Positions 37,470-49,904 of a stretch of 64,000 bases of DNA are shown here, one piece after another. This DNA is from Anagrus nilaparvatae. Taxonomy: Eukaryota; Arthropoda; Insecta; Hymenoptera; Mymaridae. Position numbers and translations under genes: made by a program. The stretch is taken from the NCBI GenBank assembly GCA_022575985.1, contig JAKSXM010000007.1:10418501-10482500 (forward strand), read 5' to 3'. Below the pieces are notes generated by a model, which worked only from the letters and a program-made list of their open reading frames with translations, was not told where the DNA came from and did no database searches. Position 1 is the stretch's first letter; every line of letters begins with the position of its first letter.

Positions 37470-38705
37470 ATGGAAAAAATTACCATATTTTTTACCTTAT
37501 TTTGTCTACTAAGTTGTGCTTTTGAACCAGCTAAAGCAGTAAGTATAAACATTTATACCGATTCAGAAAATAGCTATTTCTTAACTAAGGGCAAAAATAT
37601 TGACATATATTATTTCCGGGGGTTTGATATGTGTGTTTCATAAAAATAAGCAAAAAATTTATTACATAAGCATGGGAATCCGTTTATTAAGCTGATTTTA
37701 CTAGAAAAGGCATAGTTTGGTATAAAAAAGTCACTGACTTTATTTTAACTGATGTTAGAAATAATATTTTTGGCCTGAAAAAGGCAGAAAAATTGCATGA
37801 AAAATTTGAGAAGGATGAAAATACTGCTTTTTACTTTAAAAATAAAAAATAGTGATTGCAAATGGCTTTCACGCAACCCTTAACCAACTGAAAACTCTAC
37901 AAGTAGTTGAGATATGAGTTTAAAGGGCGACAGTTATAGGCTCATTATCGCGAAAAGTTAATGCCATTGGGGGTCTCAATAAATACTCCATATTAGAAAC
38001 TTATTATTTTACTAAAATATACTTTTATTCCAAAAAGAGCTTTAAAAAAACAAACTATTATTACATTGGAATTGTAAGACACGATTAAACCAAAATTAAC
38101 GAGCCCTATAAATTTTTATACATTTTTTAAAATTTCAAAAGTTAAAATATTTAAAATTTTCAAATATTTAAAGAAAATTTTCTTTTTTTTTAGATTAGGG
38201 TTTCTAAATTTTTGTTCGCATATGATAAAATTATATATGATACGATTAAACTAACGCTAATGAACCTTATAAATTTTTATACATTAATAAAAATTTTAAA
38301 TGTAAATATTAAAAAAAAAATTTCTTTTATTTTTAGAACAGGCTTTGTAAATTTATTTTCGTTGATCCAGCAGGAAATGAACTAAAGGGTGTTAAATTCA
38401 ATGTTATTGTTTATTTTAAAAATGCACCTAAGCATACACGTTTACCAGAACCAGTTTTTTACCAAGAGGATGATGAATCCATGCCTACATATATAAATGA
38501 TTTTTACCCAGTTGGTAAAATCTCAGTTGGTACTTTTGAAAATGAAACCTCAGGATTTAAAAGAGAAATGGAAAATAATAATTATGAAGCAGAAATTGAA
38601 TCATTATCAACAGGATTCAAAACTACACAAGAATTTTCCGTAGTAAATAAATATGATTTTTCAGATTCTGATGAACTTGTAATTCCATTGAAAATTGATT
38701 ATTAA
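37470..38705 (+). CDS. Small secreted protein, copy 3 (two exons)
   Basis: Exon 1 (37470-37538) encodes the signal peptide, identical in protein to copy 2. Exon 2 (38337-38705) encodes 122 residues, for a 145-aa product. It differs from copy 2 by I to V, S to P and P to S changes plus loss of two residues after TYIND, with one silent change. This copy stands directly tail-to-tail with the complete aminopeptidase gene, 633 bp away, so it occupies the arrangement from which the other two were probably copied. TATA, initiator, splice sites and the stop-overlapping AATAAA are all kept. Function unknown. Confidence 0.72.
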
Positions 38706-38964
38706 TAAAATTATTACATTTGAATTTTTGGTGAAAAAAAAAATTGTTATTTTTAAATTAATTTAAAACATTTGTATTATAATATAATTACATTTAATTA
38801 TTGTCATTTTTTTATCAACATTACATTTAATTAATACAATTTAATATAAATAACATGAATATTGAATATAATAATAATTATAATTATATAATAACATAAA
38901 AATTATTTTATTAAATTTATAGAAAATATAATTATTTTAATTATAACTTACAATATTACTGATA

Positions 38965-39076
38965 CACTGTCAGGTTAGTTTTGTTTCAATTTGTAATTTT
39001 CAATCATTTAATGCACGATTTTTAAAGAAATTCGCTTAAAAATTCAAACAGAATTGAACAGAACAGCCTGACAGTG
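38965..39076. repeat. 112-bp CACTGTCAGG hairpin, copy 3
   Basis: It lies between the convergent 3' ends of secreted-protein copy 3 and the complete aminopeptidase gene. Ends and length are as in copies 1 and 2. Confidence 0.7.
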
Positions 39077-39295
39077 AGCGATTATTGTTATTTTTTATAT
39101 TTACATTAAATTTTTATTTTATGGATAAATAATATTAAATATGAACACCATTAAAAAAACTCTATTATTTTGTTGAATTATTTACACGTGAATAATAAAG
39201 AAATGTACTTCACTAAATTCTGTAAAAAAATGCTTTTTAACAAATAAAAAAATGAATTTAAACCTAACAATAACGTATACATTAAAAATATCACA

Positions 39296-39301
39296 TTTAT
39301 T
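39296..39301 (-). terminator. Poly(A) signal of the aminopeptidase gene
   Basis: On the minus strand AATAAA lies about 37 nt past the TAA stop (39341-39339). Confidence 0.5.
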
Positions 39302-39338
39302 AATTAATTTTTCTTTATCATGCAACTTAACGTATAAA

Positions 39339-42300
39339 TTATTTATTTGATGATAAGTTTTTTAACCAATTATGAATTGTTTTATGATTATTTTGGATCC
39401 ATTGTACATTTGTTTGTGCTTGTTCAACAACTTGGGTTATCGTTCGAGCTGCACTGTTTAATTCTTTGAGATGTTCTTTCATGAAATCTAAGAGCTGTTA
39501 AAAGAATATTAAATTTTATTTATTTAAATTTTTTGAGAAACTAACAATGTTTTACTTACCTCCATTAACTGCCTCTTTGTATTTATTCTGCTTGTGAATG
39601 ATTTGATGATATGATTGATGAATGACTGAGAATTTCCCAAACTAAAATGAAAATTAATCATATTAATTACTTTTTAGCATCAAAAGATAATCAAAAAATA
39701 AAATAAACCTACTATTCAATAACATAAGTCCATTTAGAAATGAAATAATTAAATGCTAAAGGTTGTCCAATAACACTATTAGAAACAGCATTAATAGCTC
39801 TAACTGAATCTTGTTTTCTAATACCAGAATTTTCAGTTAAAGACCAATCCAAATAACGACTTAATAACCAAACTTCTCTAGTACAACCAAGTGATGATAA
39901 TAATATATCTTTTTCAGATGCAACATTACTTTTAAGAAAACGTTCCCATGCAAATTCCCAATCCTCTAAACCACCATAACGTATTGCTGTACAATAAACA
40001 ACACTTTTTAAATTTGCACTTATTGGATTATCTGTATCTGGATTATTTTTATTTTTCCATTCATTGAATTGCATTATTGCATTATTAACACAATCTTTAT
40101 GACCAAATTTACATGCCCAATTTAATAAATTTATTCTTAGTAATACTGTTAAATGAGGATCGTTTGGCGAGTCTTTAAAACCTACTTCTTTATATATGTT
40201 ATCTATTAATTTTAAAACGTATTCCTGAAAAATAATTGATTATTAGCCAACTTTCAATTGCATAACATTTTTATTAACACTTACCCTAAACATATCATAA
40301 CCCTGACTATTAATAAGCATTTTGTCCAAAAAGTCAAAAGCTTCAAATGCAGCTTTCCATGGAATATAATCTTTTTCTTGTACAAGATAAGAAGTGACAT
40401 TTAATGCTATTGAATAATCTAAATAACCACCTCTAGCTAAATTGCATGAATCATCAATTAATTGTGCTCGGTTTATTGATCCTATTTTTTCATAATCTGT
40501 ACTTCTTAATTGTTCAATTATTAATTTCCAATTATCATTGTCATAATTAACTCTGTAATAACCAGTTTCTTGAATATTAAATATTAACCATTCATTTGGT
40601 TCAATACCAATATCATGTATTGTTGTTGAATGTTGTGGCTTCATCCATACTGATGGTTTCGTATTATTAAAATCTGATTTTTTTGATGTTGTGTATGATA
40701 ATGGAATCCACCATAATGATTTATTGTTTGATGTATTATTACGTAACATGAATCTTTCCTGGTGGTGTTAAACAAGAATAGTTTTTAATTTTTTAAAGAT
40801 ATTTCATGAGATTTTAAAAATAAATACCTGAGTAATAGAAACTGAATCTTTGTTATAATTTCTAGTAATTGTAACAACTGGAAAACCAGTTTGTAATGTC
40901 CATGTATCCATAATTTTCTTAACTGTATTATTTTCTGTTAATACTTTTTCTTGTATACCTTGTTTTGTTAAATATTCCCACAAGTCATCTTGTTCAGCAC
41001 TTTGATATTTTCTATAGACAAAAAAATAATATTTATTTTTTTAATTATCGTAATTAAATATGATTAATAATACGTTTCTTAATTTAATATACTTACTTTC
41101 CATTAAGATAATTAGTTAAGCCTTGTTTAAAAACGTTGGTGGTTAAGAAATGATCCATCATACGAATTATTGAAGCACCTTTTGAATATGATATTCTGTC
41201 AAATATTTCGTTTATTTCGTCTGGATTATCAACGGGGATTGATACTGGATGTGATGACATTAGGGCATCTAAACTGAATACTGTTTGCATGTCATTAACT
41301 ACGAATTGATCTAATGCTTTCCATTCAGGTTCAACCTTTAAAGAATAATTTTTTTTTTTATTTTTTAAAATTAATACAAAATAAAATTATTTAAATAATG
41401 GATCCAAGTAGTTTTTGATTTAAAGGATGCTAGGTCAACGAAACGTGAGTTCAAATGAGGCTACATGATTCAATTTATAATATTTTTTACCGTAAGTTTC
41501 TAAAAGTTAAGTATTCTTCCCACAAAATTTTAACTTTATATGTGAGAGATTCCACGCCAACTGGTCCCAAGTTCAACTGAAGAGTCACAGAAATTGGCCT
41601 AAACAATTTTTCCCGAAAATAAAACTCTAAATAACTCTACTCTCAGCCAATTTTAGCTTCCTGGGTCAAATTGCTAATTTTTGGCAACTTTCGTAAATTG
41701 AATCAAAATATTCTTATATTTTTGCTGCTAAACACATATTTTGCGGTCGACAATATTTTAATTTTTGGCGCTGATAGGAAATTTCTTGCAGAATCCTATT
41801 CCAGGGTTAAAAATTTGATTTGAACTGCGCATACGTTTTTCAGCCAAAATAAAAAAAAATTTGTATGTTCGATTTTTTCTAAGTAGACCTAAATTTCTTG
41901 TTTTTAATGTACATTCATCCTATACAAATCAAAAATCATATTCCTAAAATTACAAAAATTTTTACGTAGGGATAGCAATTTAAATGTATTTTAAATAAAA
42001 GAAAACATTTGAAAAAATTTTTAAAAAAAAGTTATGACTTTTGACTTTAAAATATTGCCATTTCCACTTAAATCCTTCAAAGCTTACTAAAAGTTATATG
42101 CCTATGTAAAGTTTTTTGGGTAATCCAAAATTTTCGTAAGATTTTTATTTAGTGACGCGATTTAGCAGAATGTTCATAAACTCGAAAAAATAGTAATTTA
42201 AAAAATATTAATTTTTGATCTGTAGTTTTCAAAATAGCATATACCACGGTATTTTTTTTTGGAGGATGAAAATATATTACAAAACAAGAAATTGAAGCCT

Positions 42301-45300
42301 AAGTAGAAGAAAACCGAACCAGACCATTTTTTGTACATTTTAGCTGAATGGTACAGTGTTGAAAACTGTAATTTCTCGCTCATGTGCAGTCAAAATCAAA
42401 TTTTGAACCCTGGAATCAAATTCTTCGGGAAAATTTATATAAGCACTAAAGAGGAAAATATTTTAAACCGCAAAATAAGTATTTGGCAGCAAAAGCAAGA
42501 ATATTCTGAGTCAAAAACAGAAAAATGTCTGCCAAAAATCATGGAATTTACTTAAATCCCTTCTTGCTCCAAAGTTTTTCCTAAAATGTTATTCCTTAAA
42601 AATGAGTTTTTTAGACTAACGATACTTTTAGGAGCACTCCCTTTTTTTAGAAGACCTAAAATTCTATAGCCTTATGTTTTTGTCGCCTCTTTCTAAACTC
42701 AAATTTCTTGCCTGATTTGTAATTTTTAACATTATTTTTCATAACGCGGAATTCATTTAGAAGATTTCATAAAATCTTAATTTTTCGTTTGAAGTATAAA
42801 AAATTTTATCGTTTTCTGCTGTTGCCGAAAAACTAGTTTTCAAACTTTTAATCTTTGAGGGGTATCAAATTTCGGTAATTTTTTACCCTAACATCTTTAT
42901 GGTCAAAATAAAATTTAGGTAAAACGGTACCGATCAGTATGTTAATTGTATAATTCCCATTTTACCTTATTATCTGTAATAGAAAGGGAAAACGTAATTT
43001 TTATATTTATTTCAATTCTAGATCTAGACTATGTAAGAATTTATTTTTCGATTCAAACAATAGAGAAATTTTTTTTCATAAATGAAGCATGTTTCATTTT
43101 TGGAGTTAATTTTTAAAATTTAGTCAAAAATAATAAAATGGAAAAAAAAATTAACATTAGATTGCGAAAAAATTTAAATAGATTAATTTTAGTTAAATTA
43201 TTTGAAATAAATATGACGAATTTTCAATAACATTTGGGTTCAGTTGGTACGGACTCCTTCATATACAGTATTGTAAACCAAAATAATATTTATAAGAAAA
43301 ATAATAATGGAACATGACTAGAATTTTCTTCTTTTGATTGTAAAAACATTTTAATGCGTGTATGGAAAATTTTTTTTAATCAATATTTTTTTTCATATAT
43401 AAAATACAGCCATAAAATTTTATTTTGAATAAAAACTCGTTAACTTGACTGCAACGCGGTATTAATTTATCAAAAATTGATGAGAAGTATGAATTCGCAA
43501 AATTATTGTGTAATACAAAATTTTATATCTGAGAAATAAAAAATAGAAAAATAAGGTTTACAAAAATTAAAATTTTAAATATTTACCGCGTTCGTTCCAA
43601 TATTTTCAACGTAACTAGCGAAACCTTCATTAAGCCATAAATCCGTCCACCATGAAGGAGTAACTAAATTACCAAACCATTGATGTGCAAGTTCATGAGC
43701 AATAACTACAGCTACTCTTTGTTTATTAGAATTACTCGAAACGCCTTCTTGATATAACATGGCAGTTTCTCTAAAAATATAAGCAAATTAAATTTATTAA
43801 TAAACAAAGTTTACTTAATTAAGTACCTATAAGTTATAAGGCCCCAATTTTCCATGGCACCAGCTGAAAAATCTGGTAACGCAATCATATCAATTTTTGA
43901 TAACGGATAATTAATTTGAAAATAATCTTCGTAGAATTTCAATATTTTTGGTCCAATTTTCAAACTATAAGCTGCTTGATTAACAGCTTCTTTTCTTGTC
44001 CAAACGTTAAACGTATTACTATCGGATGATTGTACATCAAAATCAGTAACAATAAATGCAACTAAATACGTTGACATTGGTACTGATAATTCATAAGTAT
44101 CCAAAACATAATCTGGTAAATTTTCTCTAGAAAATAAATAAAAAATTTATTTACATAAAATTTATTTATTTATATGATTTATTTTTTTACTCTGCTTTAT
44201 TTTCTGATATTCTTCTTGTATTTGATATGGAAGTCATGTTTGACGGTCTTGCAATGCTAATTTGAAATTTAGCTTTCAATGCAGGTTCATCAAAACAAGG
44301 AAAAGCACGACGTGCATCTGTTGGTTGAAATTGTGTGGTAGCTAACCATCTGAATAAAAAAAATATTTATTAAAATTTAATGTAAAGTAAATACAATTTT
44401 TTTTTGAGAAAAAAAATATATGAATAATTCCATTTGAATTATACATTCATTGAAAATTCAAGTATATCAGTGGCAGTATCAGAATATTTTAATAATTTTT
44501 TGAAATAAATATTTTTTTTTAAGTCATTTTTTTACGTTTTTGGCAATTATCAATGATCTCATGAATGATAATTTTTCTTTTATGAAAAAACAGTTACGAA
44601 AAGGAAATAACCCAAAAATAAATTTTGCTCTTTTGCTATTATTTTTATTTATATAACTGACAAAATTTAGAAATACAGCTCGTAAGAATCTTTAATGAAT
44701 CAAAATTTAAAGCACGCATTATAAATGTTTTGATGTAATTTTCTCTTTTGGCTTTTATGCAATAAATGAAACAACCTTACAAAACTAAAAAAAAAAAATG
44801 AAGTAAATTGGATTTTTTTGGTGGATCTTTATCTGAGCTTTTTCAGAAGTTATACTACTTTGAATCATGAATTTCTATACTGACTGCTGTATATTTAGGT
44901 ACAATAAGCAATTAAGGCCAACTAAATTTTTTAGTGCTAAATAACTAAAATTTTTATTTATAAAAATTTAAAACTTATAGTAAAGAATGTAGAAAAAATT
45001 TTTTAAATATTTTTGCAACAATACCATAAAATAACTGATAAACCTTCAAATGAATGTAAATCATGGAATAACCCATATAAATAATTAAGTAAACATAAAT
45101 CTAACCTTGTTTGATTATTATAAATATATGAACTTTTATAAAAACCACGTAAATCATCTTTAAGCTGCCCAGTATAATTCAACATTATTTCATATTGTTT
45201 ACCAATTTTTAATTTATCTGACAATTGTATAATATAAAATTGTTTAACATTATCATTAAATTGTTTTGTTATTTTAATATCATTATCATATTTTCTCTCT

Positions 45301-45824
45301 AAATTATTTTCAATATATTCTCTAACTAACGTTAAATCTTTATTTATATTTAAACCAACTGAATGTAATATTATTTCATTCGTTTCTTTTGTTACATTAA
45401 CTATTATTTGTACCTGAAAACAAAAATTAAATAAAAAATTTTGTAGATTATTTTTTAAAAATTTCATTACCTTTCCATCGAACGTAAAATTACGTTCATT
45501 AAAATATGGAACAATTTTTAAATAATATGTATCTGGTATAACATTATTTGGTAATCTGACGTTAATTTTATCTTTTGGAAATTGTATAAATGTATTTAAA
45601 TCAGTATTGTAAGTAGTTACAGATGATGATGCTGTTACTTGATCTTTGTTTAATATACAATTTGAGTATAATGATGTTATTATTATTATTGTTATAAATA
45701 TTGACATTATTATTGATATTATAAATGATAATAATGATATTTTAAATCTTTTTTTATTAAATGATGTTGTTGTTGAATTTAATGGAGAATCCACTACTTC
45801 TAATGAACCACGAGATCTTGCCAT
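39339..45824 (-). CDS. Aminopeptidase N-like M1 zinc metallopeptidase, type II membrane protein
   Basis: The enzyme removes N-terminal residues from peptides outside the cell. Coding exons: 45824-45471, 45413-45106, 44349-44191, 44126-43827, 43770-43587, 41335-41097, 41011-40828, 40758-40285, 40224-39713, 39641-39560 and 39494-39339. All phases join, giving about 983 aa. Residues 1-29 are cytoplasmic and basic, and 30-53 form the membrane anchor. GAMEN is at 363-367, HELAH at 399-403 with the third zinc ligand Glu422, and the catalytic Tyr485 lies in ISYSKG. The C-terminal half is the helical ERAP1-like domain. No GPI-type hydrophobic tail is present, unlike insect gut forms. ATG 45824 is chosen because it lies just after the acceptor of a 5' UTR intron. 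The 57-nt first coding intron is in frame and could be misread as exon. Copies 1 and 2 are 3' fragments. Confidence 0.95.
41336..43586 (-). other. 2.25-kb aminopeptidase intron with an inverted repeat
   Basis: This is the longest intron in the coding part. Arms at about 41,640-41,950 and 42,240-42,560 pair imperfectly: TTCCAGGGTTAAAAATTTGA pairs with TCAAATTTTGAACCCTGGAA, and ATTTTGCGGT with ACCGCAAAAT. It is an old foldback-type insertion. The rest, 42,660-43,560, shows no gene. Confidence 0.65.
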
Positions 45825-46589
45825 AAGATCTTTCAATCTGTAATATTAAAAAATTTTAATTTGTATTTTTTTTTTAATATGAATTGTATTTTTTTTTTTT
45901 TAATTATTTATTTTTTTTTAAATGCTTTTTATGAAGATAATAAAAAACTGGTTTATGTAACTTAAAGTAAATTAGTACGTTTTTTTTTTAATTTTAAAAA
46001 AATAATAACAAAAGTAAATATTTTACATGTGAATAAATTACATATGAGTTTTTTTTAATGTAGAGACAAGGCTGAAATGGTATAAGTTGAGTAATTATTT
46101 TAGGATTTTAATTTTGAATTATTTTCACAAGATTTGACTATTAAGAATAATGAGTTCTATTTTTCTGGGCAAAACAGATTTTTTTAAAATTTTGTTAAAA
46201 AATTTATGGGTTATTGAGATTAATTTAGTTACAAATTGTTCTGATTGTTTGCGATTTGTAAAATGGTAGGCTATACTTTATTATTCAGGAGCTTAAGAGA
46301 AAATTTTGTTATTTACATAGCTATGCAAATTTGCAGAAAATATTGAGTTTTTAAGAATTTTACGAATATTGTTATAAATATCTGAAACGTTAAAATTTTT
46401 TGTGACCCTAGAAAAAACTTTACACATGGCTTCTCTATAGCCATGACCTACTAAAAGAATTGTGGGACCATGCGCATTTTTCACTGGGGTTTAAAGGACA
46501 GTTTAAGGGGCCTTACAAGTTTGTGACACTTTTCTCCCAAATTTCGAATTTTATAAACATTTACCATAACTTCAGCTTATATTTTTATA

Positions 46590-48895
46590 GGAAGAAAAAA
46601 GCCATTCATCGCTCCTTTCGCTGGATGATTTCGCACGCAAAAAAAAAGAATAGTAAAATTAACCTATACAAATGTAGTAAAAACAAATTAATACAGATTG
46701 GTAAATACATATAACCAAAAAATAAGTAAATTTTACTAAAAAAATTGAGGTTTTAGTTTTATAAACAAATTTTATTAGTGAATTTTACTAATAATTTATA
46801 GTGACTTTTAACCAAACTGAATTTAGTAAACAACATCGTAATTTTAGTTATATTTACTAATTTTTTGTATGCGTGCGAGTATTCAAGCATACAAGCGAAA
46901 TGTTTCTCTCCAATTGAAACGACGTGTGTCTTGATTTGGAAACTTTACCTTATATTCTGATTTTCCTCTTTATATAGTCTTTAGAAATCATTTCACCTGT
47001 GAGAAAAATTTTATTCCAAATTTCTGATGAAAAAACACCGTGTTAACACAGTTTTTATTTTCATGGTAAAAAACAGCTGTTTTTTGCCCAGCATTTAAAA
47101 GTTAAATTTTTTCTCGCAAGTGAAACGATTTATACAGGCGTAATATCGACTATGATTTATGGTAAAATTTTGAACAGGCTGTGAACTGTCAGGGCATTCC
47201 AATAAGTTTTCATTCACGGGTAATAATTCACCATTTTTCTCTACAAATACAGGCCTAAAAATTTGGTTCCCAAAATCAATAGCCTCAGATATATAACAAG
47301 TTAAAGAATAATTTGCTTAATATTAGTTATCTATGGATGCTTCCTAATCCTAACAAGTGAACAATTTCCTTAAAATAATATTCGAAAAAATAATTAGAAA
47401 TATTTATACCTTTCAATTGAGCCACCTCAACACCTAACAAATCAATGCATTTATCACATAAAACCACTCATGTCAGTATACAAACAAACAATATTAATGC
47501 GATATTAATGTCTCAATTATTACCCAAGCTACATATTTTAAATTCTTATATAATTTACTTTTAATTACATATAAATATATTTTTTAATTATATTAATTAT
47601 TAATTTAATTAACCACTAAAAATAAAACAATATATATAATAATTCTGTAATAAAAAAAAAATATTATTTTAATAACAATAGCAAATATAATAAGTAATTC
47701 GCATTCCAACGGAACTGCACTAGAATAATCATTTAAGATTATTATTCAATTAATTTATTTATATAAGTAATTCATGGTTAACATTTATGCACTCATAAAA
47801 AAAAATATATATAAATATAATTACAATTTAAATGTTATTATTAAAAAAGTTTATTCGTTATAGTCACGTACAAAAATTAAATGTCTTTATGTCTTATGCG
47901 TTAAGTTAAAATAATAAATCTTTTATGTAATTAGATTTTTTTTATAGTAATTGAAGTTATAATTCATTTAACACTTAAGTTTGTGCTATACATGAATAAT
48001 TTTATTTATAAATATTTTTGTACTTGAGGTCATTAACGCTAATTTTGATTTATGAAATTTTAATTTTTTTTTAATGCATTTCAAAATTTTTATACCTTGG
48101 GTTAATGATATTGTAATTGATTTTTTTCATGGTTAACAATTTTTAATATATGCAATTTTTTTACCAGTGTACGATGGTCATACTAGATATAAGATATTTT
48201 AATCTTGGTTAGGTCAATGTAATCGCCAAAAGATTGGTAAAGTATGTTTTGAGCTTAATAATAAGATGAATAGTGAGTTTTTTATTTTGGAAAGATTAAG
48301 CATTCTAAATAAAATTTTTAAGTTTTCTTAACTAAAAGTAGTTACTAATTAATATCAGAAAATAGAAAAAACTCTTAACCAGCTCTTGGAAAAGTTTATT
48401 TTGACAAATCTGAAGAAGTGCGTAGCATTGAGGTACTATTGTCGCATTTGGTAGAATGAACATTAAGGATTTTTTTTTCTTTGGCGTTAATCGAAATTGA
48501 AATGTAGATATTGCTATCCATTTGACTTGTATACTATATATAAAATTTTTCTCGCAAGTGAAATTATCTCGTTATACTATAAATAAATGAAACTTATAAC
48601 AAGAAAAATCGTTCTCATAAACTTGCAGCTTGAAGTTCCTACACCTATCCTGATTTAAACTTGTCATGTTAAATTTTTATGGCTTTTTCCCAACGTGGTG
48701 TTTTTTGCCAGTCATGCATTAATTAACCATCATGTACACCTATTACTCAGATTCGTGAAAATGCTCTCTGAGTAACTCACACTTATTCCTCCAAATCAAG
48801 ATAAAAGTCGTTTCAATTTGAGAGGAACATCGCGCTTGTATGGATGGTTTCCCGCAAAAAGGAGCGAGGAAGGGCTTTTTTCTTCCTATAAAAAA
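46590..48895. repeat. Old inverted repeat with distant arms
   Basis: The segment 46,890-46,960 (ATACAAGCGAAATG, AATTGAAACGACGTG, CTTGATTTGG) pairs with 48,785-48,840 on the other strand, and AGAAAAAAGCC...CGCTCCTTT at about 46,592-46,620 pairs with 48,856-48,892. The arms are roughly 80% alike by eye. Probably the two ends of a decayed transposon. Confidence 0.45.
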
Positions 48896-49048
48896 ATCGT
48901 AATATGCGCATATAGTAATAGTAGAGTGACTGTACCAATTAGTGACCACCCCCCAATTAATGTCCAATACCATGTTATTCTTATGGTAGACAAGTGGTCA
49001 ATAATAAGGAAAACTAATTGGTACTGTCACCCTACATTTTTGAACAAG

Positions 49049-49580
49049 GGAGCAAAAAAAAAGAATGGCCCCGATCGCGCATTAATTAGCACCCAATGCA
49101 AAGCCAAGTCTTTTTTTACTCCCATGTAGAAAATGAGACGGAATATAGGCCCGAAGCGCGTAGCATCAAAAGATTTAAGTCGCATTTGGCTTAGTAAATA
49201 TTTCTAATACGAGTTTCAGAATGATCTCAAAATTGGAATATGTTTATTGTGGCCCGCTATAAAAGAGAAAATATATGCGATTTCAGGACCTCGGTGCTAT
49301 ACGACTTGGAACCATAACCCTTCGCATTTGGAAAAATATACATTTCTACGAGCGAGTTTGCGAAAAAAAAAATAAAACATTTTAATTTTTTGGTAAATTC
49401 ACTATAAAATTAATATGATTCAAATACTTGATTCAAATTTTACAATATTTGTTCGTCAATTTACTAATTTTTTGCAAAAAATAGTACATTTTTAACCAAG
49501 GGAGCAAAAAAAAAGAATGGCCCAGATCGCACGTTAATTAGCATCCGAGGCGAAGCCGAGGATGGTAAACTGCGATCTGG
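49049..49580. repeat. Direct duplicate with AAAAAAAAAGAATGGCC
   Basis: GGGAGCAAAAAAAAAGAATG, followed by GCCC(C/A)GATCGC and TTAATTAGCA, occurs at about 49,049 and again at 49,500. The second copy continues into the hairpin-like CCGAGGCGAAGCCGAGG. No gene is seen. Confidence 0.55.
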
Positions 49581-49904
49581 GGTATTTTTTTTTGTTCCCA
49601 TCGACAAAACGAAATTTTTCTTTCTTAGTGGGGTGAAAACGCGTTTTTTTCGATCTCGCTGCGGGGCGAAAATAGTGTTTTCGGCCCGCTAGGAAGAAAA
49701 CTATTTTTTTAAATATATTTACAGAAGTTTCTTTTCAGAGAGCTGAAGAATGTTACTATCGATTAGGATCATTTAATATAAAATATTTTTTCAAATAGTT
49801 TTAACCATGAAAAAATAACGTGTTTGCATTTCAAATAAAATTAGTGTCGAATCCTTTGATTTTTAATAATATCGTATTATAATTTTTTTAACAATTATGA
49901 TAAA

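Noticed and set aside
10491..37552. 63-codon minus-strand frames at 10491-10682 and 37361-37552
   Set aside because: Antisense shadows of the promoter and signal-peptide exon of the secreted-protein genes.
45414..45470. Reading through the 57-nt segment as coding in the first aminopeptidase exon
   Set aside because: It is in frame, but has a GTAATG donor and a TTTTCAG acceptor. Removing it restores the usual M1 family alignment (FDGK then VQIIVNV).
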